Positions 1-9,185 are shown, counted from the first letter of the stretch. The stretch is 64,000 nucleotides of DNA from Candidatus Puniceispirillum sp. (GCA_028383305.1 JAOEVD010000005.1:54188-118187), one strand, 5' to 3'. Translations and numbers: made by a program. The notes: generated by a model not told the origin, from the letters alone.

Positions 1-64
1 GAAGCTGTAAAGCCGCCGCAACCCCGACAATGCCGCCACCAATTACAATTATTGACTTTTTCAT
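1..64 (-). CDS. FAD-dependent oxidoreductase, N-terminal fragment
   Basis: Only the first 21 codons are inside the window; the gene runs off the left edge. Reading the minus strand from the ATG at 64-62 gives a short basic start followed by a hydrophobic beta strand and the dinucleotide-binding turn GGGIVG (residues 9-14), then an alanine-rich helix. This is the classic N terminus of DAO/DadA-type FAD oxidoreductases (D-amino-acid or glycine oxidase family). The substrate cannot be told from this piece. It points the same way as the membrane protein gene upstream of it (59 bp away), so the two may be co-transcribed. Confidence 0.7.
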   Translation of the reverse strand, partial: MKKSIIVIGGGIVGVAAALQL

Positions 65-122
65 CCCCGATGCTCCGCAAACCCCGTTTCGCGCTGTTTT
101 ACAACCACCGCTCTATAATTGG

Positions 123-1457
123 CTAGATCATGATATTTACAAGACATAATGCCGCCCCACCAACAAGCGCATAGGCCAAAGCTGTCCATAGATTCGGCCC
201 AAGAACCAAATCACGCGATCGCACCCGAAACAAATTGGCACTGGTAATGACGGAGAGTGACGCAACCGAACTCATCGTTCCTGCGCCCCATCCAATCAAA
301 TGCGCCTGCATCAATAATGCCGGATGCACATCGGCATGACCACCGCTGAACACCGCCAGAAATGCTGTGCTGCTAATCACCGGATGAACCCCAACAACCG
401 AAGCCAGCATCATGCCAAGCGGCGTCATGATCAGCGCAAACCAGCCCGGGATAACACCGTCATAAAGGCTGGTGACAAGAGCCGTAAAGGCACCCGTTCG
501 TGTTGCAAAATAGCCGATTAGCATGGCCATGCTGATGATCAAAATATCATCGGCAATATTGCGCATACTGCTTGCCGTATCTTCAATGATAGGTTTGATC
601 TGCGCCGGATAACGGATGAATTGAACCAATACCAGTATCGGCATCACCACAACCACCGCCGATAAAGCGGTAAAATCAAATAGCAACGCCGACCCAAGAA
701 CCGCCCCAAGCACCAGCAAAAGCCGCATCAAAACAGGTTTAAGGCAGATTAGCGCAAGCCTTAATTGCCCGCCCGAAAATGACCGGTTCAATAGCGGTAG
801 TGAAATCGCTGCAAATAAAATCGCCGTTACCCCACCAATGCCAATCGCGATCCAAGAATTGGCCTTGCCAACAAAGCCCTGTCCAATCGCAAAAGCCACG
901 AAAAAGGGCGACCAAGCCGCCGCTGTCACCATGCCGCGAAGCGCGGCCTCGGCAGCAAGCTGACGGCGTTGGTCATCAGCATCTTTGGGAATGGCCGCCG
1001 ACAGAATCGCCAGCGCGCCGGTATTGATGATGCCACCAAAAATATTGGCCGCGAGATGCAATCCACCCGACGATGCGGACGCTGGTAATTGCGCCAACGC
1101 GTCCTGCGTTCGGTGAACCGAGGGCATCATTGAGGCGGTCGCGCGCACAAGTGCCATGGTTGGCAAAAGCGCGGTAAATATTAAAACATAACGGCCGCCA
1201 GTGGCCCATTCATCACCATCGGGAAAATGATCGAGAAGTGCCCAACCAACAACCACCAACAATAGCAAGATCAAAACCGAATCATGCCGAAGGCGTGATA
1301 AGGTCAAAATCACAAAGGCAATAAAGGTGATAACACCAAGATTAACCACCTCAATCAGGTCGGCGCCTGTTGTCACCTGTATCAGCGCCGCCACCCATGC
1401 CACGCATAAAAGCCCAAGCCGAATATGGCCGATCATCGGCATTTGTGTTTTCCACAT
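123..1457 (-). CDS. polytopic inner-membrane transporter-like protein
   Basis: A 444-residue, almost wholly hydrophobic protein with about 11-12 predicted membrane segments and no signal peptide beyond the first segment (residues 10-30). The pattern of two similar hydrophobic halves, with a conserved-looking Gly-Val-His-Pro turn around residue 355 in a re-entrant-like stretch, recalls the ion-transporter superfamily (DASS/ArsB/NhaD-like permeases). I cannot assign a family or substrate from sequence alone. It is followed, 59 bp downstream, by the FAD oxidoreductase fragment, which would make an organic-acid or amino-acid permease sensible. That is inference. Confidence 0.6.
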   Translation of the reverse strand: MWKTQMPMIGHIRLGLLCVAWVAALIQVTTGADLIEVVNLGVITFIAFVILTLSRLRHDSVLILLLLVVVGWALLDHFPDGDEWATGGRYVLIFTALLPTMALVRATASMMPSVHRTQDALAQLPASASSGGLHLAANIFGGIINTGALAILSAAIPKDADDQRRQLAAEAALRGMVTAAAWSPFFVAFAIGQGFVGKANSWIAIGIGGVTAILFAAISLPLLNRSFSGGQLRLALICLKPVLMRLLLVLGAVLGSALLFDFTALSAVVVVMPILVLVQFIRYPAQIKPIIEDTASSMRNIADDILIISMAMLIGYFATRTGAFTALVTSLYDGVIPGWFALIMTPLGMMLASVVGVHPVISSTAFLAVFSGGHADVHPALLMQAHLIGWGAGTMSSVASLSVITSANLFRVRSRDLVLGPNLWTALAYALVGGAALCLVNIMI

Positions 1458-1680
1458 ATCAGAATTAATGCCCTATTAGACACGCTGTTCATTCCCGATT
1501 TTGGCCTTGATCATCCTGGCATTGGCGCATGATCGCCGCAGCCCCATCCGAAATGATGCGTTTGGTGGTTTTACCAAAAAGGTAACTATACCCGCATGAT
1601 CAAACACGAATTCAGGCAAAATTCCAAATGTTAAACGCCGTGATTGATATAATCATTTTATGAATGTAAGACCCACATGG

Positions 1681-3609
1681 CTAGCCATTGGCCTCGGCTT
1701 CGGCAAGCGAATCCTCAGCCGCAAGCCACGCCTGTTCGGCCTCGGCTAATGATTTTTCAAGCTTGGCAAGCTGGCCAGATAATCGGGCAATTGCATCGGC
1801 ATTGTCGCTATCATAAAAACCAGGCTTTGCCATTTCGGCGGCAATGCCGTCTTTTTTGGCGGCAAGCGTCGTCATCAATTTTTCAGATTGTTTGACATTA
1901 GCGCGAAGCTGGCTGGTATTCTGGCGGCGCACCCGGCCGGGTGATTGCGATTTGCCGCCTGTTTTGTCACCTGACCCGCTTTGTGCCTGATCATTTGATC
2001 CGGCGGCTTGGTCGTCACCATCACGCTGGCTGCGGGCGCCACCAGCACCACGGCGCGCCAGCAATTGACGCTGGTAATCGGCCATATCGCCATCAAATGA
2101 GGCGACTTTGCCATCTTGGACAATCCATAGTTGATCGGCGATCATTTCAACAAGATGCGAGTCATGACTAACCAAAATCACCGTTCCTTCATAGGCGTTT
2201 AACGCATGGACAAGGGCTTCACGGCTTTCAATATCCAAATGGTTTGTTGGCTCATCAAGAATCAAAATATGCGGCGCATCAATCGCCGCCATCGCCATCA
2301 GCAAACGTGCCTTTTGTCCACCTGATAGACGTTCAACCGGATTATCGACGATATCAACATTAAACCCAGCCCCACCAAGTCGGGCGCGTAATTTGGTTGG
2401 CAGTTCTTTTGGCCGCAATCGTTGCATATGCTGATAGGGGCTTTCCCCCGCAACAAGCTCGTCAAGCTGATGCTGAGCAAAAAAGCCGATTCGCAATTTT
2501 CCTGATTTCTTGACCGACCCTGATAAGGGCTGCAACCGCCCGGCAAACAGCTTTGACAAGGTTGATTTACCCTCGCCATTTGCCCCAAGAAGCGCAATGC
2601 GGTCGTCGGCATCAAGGCGCAAATCCAATTTGCGCAAAACCGGCTTTTGGTCATAGCCAACCGCCACATCTTCGAGCACCAGCAAAGGCGGTGGTAATTC
2701 TTCGGGGGTTGGAAAGCGGAAAGGCGAAACGGCCTGTTCTGACAAGGCCATGATCGGCTGCATTTTTTCAAGCTGTTTAAGTCGTGATTGTGCTTGGCGT
2801 GCCTTTGACGCCTTGTAACGGAACCGGTCAACAAATGACTGAATATGCTGTCGCTGGGCATCCTGTTTACGCGCCATTGATTGCTGCTGCTCAAGCTTCA
2901 TCCGGCGTTCGGTATCGAACTGATCGTAACTGCCGGTATAATAGGCAAGCTTGCGATCGGTCAGGTGCAAAATGCCGGTCACTGATCGGTTCAGCAATTG
3001 CCGGTCATGCGAAATCACCAAAACCGTATGCCGATATTTTGCCAAAAATGCCTCAAGCCAGACCGCACCTTCAAGATCGAGATAGTTGGTTGGCTCGTCA
3101 AGAAGCAACAAATCAGGTTGTGAAAACAGCACCGCCGCCAGCGCCACCCGCATGCGCCAGCCACCCGAAAATTCATGGCAAGCACGCGCCTGTGCTTCGG
3201 TATCAAAGCCAAGCCCTGATAGAATTGAGGCGGCGCGCGCTTCCGCAGAATAGGCGTCAATATCGGAAAGGCGTGTGTAAATATCGGCAATCCGGTTTGG
3301 ATCGGTTGCGGTTTCCGCTTCGGCAAAAAGCTGGGCGCGCTCGTGATCGGCGGCCAAAACCGTATCAACAAGGCTGATGTCACTTGCAGGGGCTTCTTGA
3401 TCGACACCGCCGATGCGAAATTGCTGGGGAATTTCGATCTGGCCTGAATCAAGCGCCCATTCGCCTCGGATTATCCGGAAAAGTGATGTTTTACCAGTTC
3501 CGTTACGCCCAACGATTCCCACCTTATGGCCGGTTGGGATGACCGCAGACGCGTTTTCAAACAGTGGTTTTCCCTCAATAGAGAATGATAGATTTTGAAT
3601 TTTTAGCAT
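1681..3609 (-). CDS. ABC-F family ATPase (Uup/YheS-like)
   Basis: A cytoplasmic protein with two ABC nucleotide-binding domains and no membrane segments. Domain 1 has Walker A GRNGTGKT (34-41), a signature FSGGW (147-151) and Walker B LLLLDEP (167-173). Domain 2 has GANGEGKST (342-350), LSGGQ (428-432) and LILDEP (449-454). The linker at about 235-290 is charged and helical like the ABC-F P-site tRNA interaction motif, and the C terminus (from about 530) is a low-complexity then coiled-coil tail. Length 642 matches YheS and Uup. ABC-F proteins act on ribosomes with stalled or difficult peptides; this is translation-related rather than transport. Monocistronic by spacing. Confidence 0.9.
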   Translation of the reverse strand: MLKIQNLSFSIEGKPLFENASAVIPTGHKVGIVGRNGTGKTSLFRIIRGEWALDSGQIEIPQQFRIGGVDQEAPASDISLVDTVLAADHERAQLFAEAETATDPNRIADIYTRLSDIDAYSAEARAASILSGLGFDTEAQARACHEFSGGWRMRVALAAVLFSQPDLLLLDEPTNYLDLEGAVWLEAFLAKYRHTVLVISHDRQLLNRSVTGILHLTDRKLAYYTGSYDQFDTERRMKLEQQQSMARKQDAQRQHIQSFVDRFRYKASKARQAQSRLKQLEKMQPIMALSEQAVSPFRFPTPEELPPPLLVLEDVAVGYDQKPVLRKLDLRLDADDRIALLGANGEGKSTLSKLFAGRLQPLSGSVKKSGKLRIGFFAQHQLDELVAGESPYQHMQRLRPKELPTKLRARLGGAGFNVDIVDNPVERLSGGQKARLLMAMAAIDAPHILILDEPTNHLDIESREALVHALNAYEGTVILVSHDSHLVEMIADQLWIVQDGKVASFDGDMADYQRQLLARRGAGGARSQRDGDDQAAGSNDQAQSGSGDKTGGKSQSPGRVRRQNTSQLRANVKQSEKLMTTLAAKKDGIAAEMAKPGFYDSDNADAIARLSGQLAKLEKSLAEAEQAWLAAEDSLAEAEANG

Positions 3610-3677
3610 GGGTCAGACTGGTGCCTTGCTGCCGGTCATTTGTCAATGACATGCAGCGTGATATCGCAAAAAAAAGC

Positions 3678-4607
3678 TCAACCGGCAAGAGCCGTCCGGT
3701 CAATCTCTTCCCAATACGGCGACCTGCCATAGAGGCCAGATATGAAATCAACAAAAACACGCGTGCGCTTTGGCAAGATCGTTGTTTTTGGATAGACCAC
3801 GAAAATATCAAAGCCGCTCCAGTCATAATCCGGGAACAGCGGCTGCAAAAGGCCTTTGTTGATCGCTTCGTAATGCAAAAAATTGGGTAATGACACCATG
3901 CCAAGGCCAGCAATGGCAAGATCGCGAAGAACATCACCATTATTGGCCGACATGCGCGGGGTGATATTCAGGCTGCCCGCCTTGCCATCCGGCCCAACAT
4001 AATGCCAATCAAGCGGGCTTCGGTCATTCGCATAGACAAGCGCTGGCATTTTGGCCAGATCATTTGGATGGTTTAGCTGGGGCCATTGCGAAATCAAGCT
4101 TGGTGCGGCGACTGGCAAAACACTGACCGATGAAATCTTTTTGGCAATCAGGCTGGAATCGGTCAAATTACCAATGCGGATCGCCGCATCGAATCCCTCG
4201 GCAATCATATCGACCCGTTTATCGCTTAAATCCATCTCGATGTGAATATCAGGATGCGCATGCACAAATTGCGCGATCGCTGTCGACATATGCGCAATCC
4301 CAAATGACAGCGGAACGCTAATCCGCAAAACGCCACTCAACGCACCGCCGGCATTTTGCACTTCCTGTTCGGCATCTTCGAGAGTCGATAAAACCGTTTT
4401 CGCCCGCTGGTAAAACAACTGTCCGGTTTCATTTAGAAACAACCGCCTTGTCGAACGCTGGATCAAGGCTGTGCCAAGCCGAAGCTCAAGATCACGCAGA
4501 CGACGGCTAACCGCCGAGACAGCAATTCCCATCCGGTCTGCGGCTTGCGTTAGGCTGCCTGTCTCCACAATCAGGACAAAGGCACGAAGTTCTTCAATCT
4601 GGCTCAT
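3678..4607 (-). CDS. LysR-type transcriptional regulator
   Basis: A 309-residue LTTR. The first 60 residues form the winged helix-turn-helix (LTQAADRMGIAVSAVSRRLRDLE); the rest is the periplasmic-binding-protein-like effector domain. I start at 4607 (MSQIEELRAF), which matches the family start, rather than at the longer in-frame ATG at 4727, which would run through the intergenic promoter region. It is divergent from the azoreductase gene with 181 bp between starts, the usual arrangement for a LysR regulator controlling its neighbour. The sequence resembles the subgroup with one-domain oxidoreductase targets. The effector is unknown. Confidence 0.88.
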   Translation of the reverse strand: MSQIEELRAFVLIVETGSLTQAADRMGIAVSAVSRRLRDLELRLGTALIQRSTRRLFLNETGQLFYQRAKTVLSTLEDAEQEVQNAGGALSGVLRISVPLSFGIAHMSTAIAQFVHAHPDIHIEMDLSDKRVDMIAEGFDAAIRIGNLTDSSLIAKKISSVSVLPVAAPSLISQWPQLNHPNDLAKMPALVYANDRSPLDWHYVGPDGKAGSLNITPRMSANNGDVLRDLAIAGLGMVSLPNFLHYEAINKGLLQPLFPDYDWSGFDIFVVYPKTTILPKRTRVFVDFISGLYGRSPYWEEIDRTALAG

Positions 4608-4688
4608 ACTTATAATATAATTTATTTTTCTGTTTATTAGAAATATATTTTTCGCTTTGGCCTCTTTATTTGCCAGGCGAGAAAGAAT

Positions 4689-4694
4689 TATAAA
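4689..4694 (+). promoter_or_regulatory. probable -10 box for azoR leader
   Basis: TATAAA lies in an AT-rich stretch. The -35 is poor (TTATTT 17 bp upstream), as expected for a promoter that needs a LysR activator. Transcription would start near 4701, at the foot of the first leader hairpin. Confidence 0.4.
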
Positions 4695-4701
4695 AATGGT
4701 A

Positions 4702-4788
4702 GCCATGAGAGACCTCCCCCCTCTCATGGCTTTACGCCCCTCGGGGTTAGGCTCGCTCGCTCGAGCCGCAAAAAACGGAAGTTTTCAC
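4702..4788 (+). other. structured 5' leader / operator region of azoR
   Basis: The 87 bases before the azoR start contain four consecutive hairpin-forming units. They are a perfect 10-bp inverted repeat GCCATGAGAG/CTCTCATGGC (4702-4711 and 4721-4730, 9-nt loop), CCC-CTCG-GGG (4737-4746), GGCTCG/CGAGCC (4750-4755 and 4762-4767), and AAAAC-GGAA-GTTTT (4772-4785), whose loop carries the ribosome binding site. The first repeat sits at the predicted transcription start, so it could equally be a protein operator. I do not recognise a known riboswitch. Confidence 0.5.
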
Positions 4789-5424
4789 ATGGCTGCTGAA
4801 ACAACATCGATCTTGCGCATTGATTCGAGCATGCGGCAGCGTGGTTCCGTAAGCCGGGACCTCGCCGAAATAACTGTCGCCAAGCTTCGCGTTGAGCTTA
4901 CTGATTCTGAAATTTCATGGCGTGATCTGAAATCAGGCGTTGGTCATGTGAACAGCGCATGGCGTGACGCCAGCCTTGGTAGTGCTGCGGCGCGATCAGC
5001 CGAAGAGCGCGCCTTGCTCGCTCAGTCAGACGCCTTGGCAGCCGAGGTTGAACGCGCCGACATCATAGTGTTTGCCGTTCCTATTTATAACTTTAGCATT
5101 CCCGCCGCTCTCAAAGCGTGGGTTGATATGGTATGCCGCGACAACGTTGACGGCGCCACCGCAATCGGCAAAGGTGATGCCAAGCGGTATAAGCACGCGA
5201 TCGTCATTTTGACCTCAAATCACACGCTTGCAGGTGCTGACGATGAATTTGCCTCAGAGTTCATGCAGTTTATTCTGAAATTCATTGGCTGCACCGATAT
5301 TGATATCGTTGATGCAACCGGCCTTGCCAATGACAAGCAAACTGTCCTCCGCGCCGCCAATGACCGGATTGATGCCATTTGTCAAACCGTGGCACGGCGT
5401 AACCTGTCCGCCGCTGCCGAATAG
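4789..5424 (+). CDS. azoR: FMN-dependent NADH:quinone/azo reductase
   Basis: A 211-residue flavodoxin-fold protein of the AzoR family. It reduces quinones, and azo dyes in vitro, by two-electron transfer from NAD(P)H, protecting cells from thiol and quinone stress. Family features are the N-terminal phosphate loop after the first strand (RIDSSMRQRGSVSR), the FMN-binding VPIYNFSIPAALKAWVDM stretch near residue 100, and TSNHT near residue 150. I use the ATG at 4789, preceded by GGAAG, not the in-frame ATG at 4657, because the extra residues would be encoded by the hairpin region. It is divergent from the LysR gene, its likely regulator. Confidence 0.9.
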   Translation: MAAETTSILRIDSSMRQRGSVSRDLAEITVAKLRVELTDSEISWRDLKSGVGHVNSAWRDASLGSAAARSAEERALLAQSDALAAEVERADIIVFAVPIYNFSIPAALKAWVDMVCRDNVDGATAIGKGDAKRYKHAIVILTSNHTLAGADDEFASEFMQFILKFIGCTDIDIVDATGLANDKQTVLRAANDRIDAICQTVARRNLSAAAE

Positions 5425-5511
5425 GCATCTTGCGGCGCTGCCACCAGCCCGATATGATATGCCAACGCCGCCGCAGACAGTGGCGAACCACCTGTCATGC
5501 AGGGGCATGTC

Positions 5512-6186
5512 ATGCGCGAGGTTAACATCGAAACAAGTTGGAAAGACCGGTTGGCGAGCGAATTTGCCGCCGATTATATGGGTGTATTAAGCCAGTTTCT
5601 TCGTGCTGAAAAAGCGGCTGGAAAACATATATATCCGGCTGGCAGCAAAATCTTTGCCGCCTTTGACATGACACCTTTCGATAAGGTCAAGGTCGTTATC
5701 CTTGGCCAAGACCCCTATCATGGGGCAGGACAGGCGCATGGCCTTAGCTTTTCGGTGCGCCGTGGCATTGCCCCGCCCCCATCCTTGCAGAATATCTATA
5801 AAGAATTGGCAAATGACCTTGGCCTGTCGCATCCGGGTCATGGCAATCTTGAAGCTTGGGCAAACCAAGGCGTGCTTTTACTGAACAGTTGTTTGACTGT
5901 TGAAGATGGCAAGGCCGCAGCGCATGCTGGCAAAGGATGGGAGACATTTACCGATGCCGCCATCGCCGCCCTGAATGCCGAACGGGATCAATTGGTTTTT
6001 GTGCTTTGGGGGCGCAAGGCGCAACAAAAAGGCAAACAGATTGACCGGCACCGCCATTTGGTCATTGAATCAGCACATCCTTCACCCTTATCGGCACATA
6101 ATGGGTTTTGGGACAGCAAGCCATTTTCAAAAACCAATGACTATCTTGCCAGCCATGCAATCACCCCAATTGACTGGCGGCTATAG
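5512..6186 (+). CDS. ung: uracil-DNA glycosylase, family 1
   Basis: Removes uracil from DNA as the first step of base excision repair. All family-1 hallmarks are present when numbered from the ATG at 5512: the water-activating loop GQDPYHG (65-71, catalytic Asp67), LLLNS in the uracil pocket (122-126), and the DNA-intercalating HPSPLSA loop (189-195, His189). The 224-residue length is normal. The ATG at 5512 has AGGGG about 7 bp upstream; an in-frame ATG at 5497 lacks a clear ribosome site. Monocistronic, with a hairpin terminator directly downstream. Confidence 0.96.
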   Translation: MREVNIETSWKDRLASEFAADYMGVLSQFLRAEKAAGKHIYPAGSKIFAAFDMTPFDKVKVVILGQDPYHGAGQAHGLSFSVRRGIAPPPSLQNIYKELANDLGLSHPGHGNLEAWANQGVLLLNSCLTVEDGKAAAHAGKGWETFTDAAIAALNAERDQLVFVLWGRKAQQKGKQIDRHRHLVIESAHPSPLSAHNGFWDSKPFSKTNDYLASHAITPIDWRL

Positions 6187-6197
6187 CCTGTCCAGAT

Positions 6198-6224
6198 AAC
6201 CACGCTGGTGCTGGTTGCTTTTTT
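6198..6224 (+). terminator. Rho-independent terminator of ung
   Basis: AACCA-C-GC / GC-TGGTT forms a 7-bp stem with one bulged C and a TGGT loop, followed by GC and six T. It starts 11 bp after the ung stop. Confidence 0.6.
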
Positions 6225-6389
6225 CAAGTCAATGATGATGGATATCTATAAGATAGAAGCAAGCTTGGTAACTTTGCCAGTTTTGCCGATTTCCTAATGA
6301 TTTACGCGATGACTATTTCTGCATAGCCCCAAAAATATACGATGATCATATTTCACGACCATTTTTGAAAATAAGGACCAACCCATCCG

Positions 6390-7259
6390 ATGCAAGATAA
6401 CCCGCGCCTAGGCATTGCGCTGATGATTGCCACAACGGTCGTCTTTGCGGTTCAGGATGGTATTTCACGATATCTTGCTGAAAATTATAACGTCATCACC
6501 GTCGTGACGATCCGCTATATGTTTTTCATGTGTTTTGTGCTGGCCTATAGCAGCCGCCAAAAAGGCGGTATTCGGCAAGTGGCCAGCAGCGGTCAATTGC
6601 CATTACAGATTGGGCGTGGCTTGTTACTTGTGGCGCAGATATGCGTTGCGATCTTGAGCTTTAGCACTGTTGGGCTGGTGAATTTTCATGCAGTTTTTGC
6701 GAGTTATCCGCTGATGGTCATGGCGCTTTCAGTGCCCATTCTTGGCGAAGCGGTTGGGTGGCGGCGCTGGCTGGCGGTTTGCCTTGGCCTTTGCGGCATG
6801 CTGTTGATCCTAAGGCCGGGAACAGCGATGTTTAGCAGTGCCAGTATTCTGCCGGTTCTGGCAGCCTTCATGATGGCGGTCTATGGCATTTTAACCCGCT
6901 ATGCCGCACGCCGCGACGCAGCCGAGACCAGCTTTTTCTGGACGGCGATGGCTGGCGGCATTGCCATGCTTTGTATAGGCCCCTTTTTCTGGCTGCCGCC
7001 GGTTGGCAGTGATTGGGGCTGGATGGGTTTATTATGCCTAACCGGAACCGGCGGGCATTATCTGCTGATCAAAGCGCTTGACGCAACCAAAGCATCAACA
7101 ATCCAGCCCTTTGCCTATTTGCAATTGGTCTTTGCCTCCAGCATTGGCATTCTGGTTTTTGCCGACTCACTTGATCCCATGCTGATTATTGGCAGCAGCA
7201 TCATTGTCAGTTCAGGCTTGTTTGCCCTGCAACGCGAACGCAAGGTCGAAAGCCACTAG
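6390..7259 (+). CDS. EamA-family (DMT) inner-membrane exporter
   Basis: A 289-residue protein with ten predicted membrane segments arranged as two EamA repeats (about 10-140 and 150-280), the fold of drug/metabolite transporters such as RhaT or YdcZ relatives. Members export amino acids, nucleotides or other metabolites; substrate cannot be read from sequence. The ATG at 6390 follows an AAGGACC site. The 3' end overlaps the convergent small periplasmic gene by 4 bp. It is one of three EamA genes in the window, and the three do not look like recent duplicates. Confidence 0.9.
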   Translation: MQDNPRLGIALMIATTVVFAVQDGISRYLAENYNVITVVTIRYMFFMCFVLAYSSRQKGGIRQVASSGQLPLQIGRGLLLVAQICVAILSFSTVGLVNFHAVFASYPLMVMALSVPILGEAVGWRRWLAVCLGLCGMLLILRPGTAMFSSASILPVLAAFMMAVYGILTRYAARRDAAETSFFWTAMAGGIAMLCIGPFFWLPPVGSDWGWMGLLCLTGTGGHYLLIKALDATKASTIQPFAYLQLVFASSIGILVFADSLDPMLIIGSSIIVSSGLFALQRERKVESH

Positions 7260-7756
7260 CCAGACTGGCCTGCCGGTTGCGGCGGTGAGACCGCAACGGT
7301 CATCCAGCAATCCTTGAACTGGCCTGAGGTGACTTTTTGCACAACCCATGAAAAATACAGAATGTCACCACGGCGCGTTTCCATCAGAACATCAAATTGC
7401 TGCCACAGTGCGCCATCACTTGTTTTGCCTGACGCCGTATTTGATCCGGTTTTTATGCTGTGCGATTTATGGTTCAGCAAAACATCAAAGCTCGGCCCTT
7501 TCAGCATCATCGCAAAACGCAGATATGGGCCGGTAACCTTGCGGTTTTGCGGATGCGCAAAATTCCATGTCTGGCGAATGCCAAAATCAGTTTCGACAAG
7601 ATCATTATTCTTCAGGCTCATTAGCTGGATTGCCACCACCTCGGCAGGCGCAATTGACGGGTCTGGCCGCACCAAATTATCAGCAAGCGCGGCAACCGAA
7701 AACAGACAGGCCATCAGGCTGGACAGCCCTGCCAGATAATAACGGCGAAAACACAT
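7256..7756 (-). CDS. small secreted protein, DUF4864-like
   Basis: A 166-residue protein with a clear Sec signal peptide (basic MCFRRYY, hydrophobic core, cleavage after ALA near residue 25). The mature part begins with a helix carrying a VVAIQLMSLKNND pattern, and ends with a strand and the DCW motif after a Phe-Lys turn. This resembles DUF4864 proteins, which are periplasmic or exported and of unknown function. I call the family tentatively, since no catalytic residues are recognisable. Convergent with the EamA gene. Confidence 0.6.
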   Translation of the reverse strand: MCFRRYYLAGLSSLMACLFSVAALADNLVRPDPSIAPAEVVAIQLMSLKNNDLVETDFGIRQTWNFAHPQNRKVTGPYLRFAMMLKGPSFDVLLNHKSHSIKTGSNTASGKTSDGALWQQFDVLMETRRGDILYFSWVVQKVTSGQFKDCWMTVAVSPPQPAGQSG

Positions 7757-7881
7757 CTTATATCCAATCTCATCACGAATGGTTGCGTCTGTTAGGATGA
7801 CAACTTATCTCTAATATTGCAAATGCGGCATAGCGAAGCATATGTCGGTGGCGCGGAACAGATGAACAAAGGGACAAATGA

Positions 7882-8616
7882 ATGCATATCACGATTCAAG
7901 GCGCTGGCCGCGGCATCGGACTTGCTTTTGCCCATCATGCCCTCGCCGTTGGTGCAACCGACCTTTACCTTACCGCCCGCAATCCCGAACAAAGCGCGGG
8001 CTATGCGCGATTGCCGCCATCACCCAATATTCACTGGTTTGCGATGGATTTTCTGGACCCTGACAGCATTGCTAACACAGGCGACGCGATCCTTGCCAAG
8101 GCACCTCATCTTGACCGGATTATTACTACCGCTGGGTTGCTTCATGATGGTGATCTGCAACCCGAAAAGCGGCTTGGCGCATTAACCCCTGAAGCGATGC
8201 TGAAGCTTTATCAGATCAATGCAATAGGGCCGATCTTGTTTTTCAAATCATTATGGCCAGAATTGCGCCGCGCCCATCCGCTTGTCGTCGCCAGCATATC
8301 GGCGCGGGTTGGGTCTATTTCGGATAACCAGCTTGGCGGCTGGTACAGCTATCGCGCCAGCAAGGCCGCGTTGAACCAATACATGCGCACCCTTGCCATC
8401 GAGCTTGCCCGCTATAACCCCAATGCCGTGATCGCAACGCTTCATCCGGGCACTGTTGATACAAATTTATCCCAGCCGTTTCGCGGACATCTTGCCAAGG
8501 ATCAATTGCAAACGCCGGCGCAAAGCGCGGCCAATCTATGGGATGTTCTCGATCATTTATTGCCCGGAAATAGCGGTGGATTCTTTGCCTATGATGGCAA
8601 GCCCATTCCCTATTGA
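7882..8616 (+). CDS. short-chain dehydrogenase/reductase (CsgA/C-factor-like)
   Basis: A 244-residue Rossmann-fold NAD(P)-dependent oxidoreductase. The cofactor turn GAGRGIG is at 7-13, an acidic residue pair follows the fourth strand, and the active site has Tyr157 and Lys161 in YRASK. The short length and the N terminus starting directly at the first strand fit the C-factor/CsgA-like subgroup, whose physiological substrates are mostly unknown. The ATG at 7882 has GGGAC about 8 bp upstream. It overlaps the convergent yciB-like gene by 7 bp. Confidence 0.88.
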   Translation: MHITIQGAGRGIGLAFAHHALAVGATDLYLTARNPEQSAGYARLPPSPNIHWFAMDFLDPDSIANTGDAILAKAPHLDRIITTAGLLHDGDLQPEKRLGALTPEAMLKLYQINAIGPILFFKSLWPELRRAHPLVVASISARVGSISDNQLGGWYSYRASKAALNQYMRTLAIELARYNPNAVIATLHPGTVDTNLSQPFRGHLAKDQLQTPAQSAANLWDVLDHLLPGNSGGFFAYDGKPIPY

Positions 8617-9185
8617 TCACCATCCGGCGTGATATCGGCAATCCGCCCACGAAGCGTCAGCGGCAATTGCGCCATCATAAATAAAACGCTGGCAGGCGCA
8701 GCAATAAAGGTTTTAAAAGCCACCCAATCGGCATCACTGGCATTGCGCCAGACCAATTCATTGGCAATGGCAAAACAGAAAAAGAAAAGCCCCCATCTTT
8801 GGCTCAGCAAAAACCATGTTGGTGCTGTCAGGTGAAATTGTGTGCCAAAAAATTCACGCATCATCGCCCGCCTGAACAAAAGCCCACCAAGAAGAACAAT
8901 GGCAAAAAGCCCATTGAAAATGGTTGGCTGGATTTTGATAAAAATAGCGGCGTTAAAATAGAGCGCGGCAAGCGTCATTCCGCCTGACATCAATAATGAA
9001 AATAACGCAAATCTGGCAAGCCGTCGGGTCTGCAACCAATTTGCGCCCATCACCAACGCCCCAAGCCCAACCGAAATAACTGCCGCCGCAAAAAGCCCAA
9101 AAAATTCATAGCCCAGAAAGAATCCGGCAAGCGGCAAAATTTCCAGAAAGAACGACACCAGCTTCATCGGCGGATAGGATGCCAT
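8610..9185 (-). CDS. inner membrane protein YciB/IspZ family
   Basis: A 191-residue integral membrane protein with five or six predicted segments, related to intracellular septation protein A (YciB), which contributes to envelope and cell-division integrity. Recognisable features are the N-terminal PPMKLVSFFLEILPLAGFF stretch and the NELVW motif in the fifth segment with an adjacent WVAFK. I choose the ATG at 9185, which has AGGAGG 12 bp and GAGGGG 3 bp upstream and leaves a 16-bp gap to the previous gene. A longer start at 9227 would overlap that gene. Probably co-transcribed with the DUF3833-like lipoprotein. Confidence 0.82.
   Translation of the reverse strand: MASYPPMKLVSFFLEILPLAGFFLGYEFFGLFAAAVISVGLGALVMGANWLQTRRLARFALFSLLMSGGMTLAALYFNAAIFIKIQPTIFNGLFAIVLLGGLLFRRAMMREFFGTQFHLTAPTWFLLSQRWGLFFFCFAIANELVWRNASDADWVAFKTFIAAPASVLFMMAQLPLTLRGRIADITPDGDQ

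Noticed and set aside
779..1027. Plus-strand frame of 82 codons inside the first transporter gene
   Set aside because: Shadow of the minus-strand gene; composition follows the reverse complement, no ribosome site.
2784..3377. Long plus-strand frame (197 codons) opposite the ABC-F gene
   Set aside because: The ABC-F domains on the minus strand are unambiguous; the frame has low-complexity, basic composition typical of antisense.
4657..4788. Upstream extension of azoR to an ATG at 4657
   Set aside because: The extra 44 codons run through the -10 and hairpins and give no recognisable protein sequence; the family starts at 4789.
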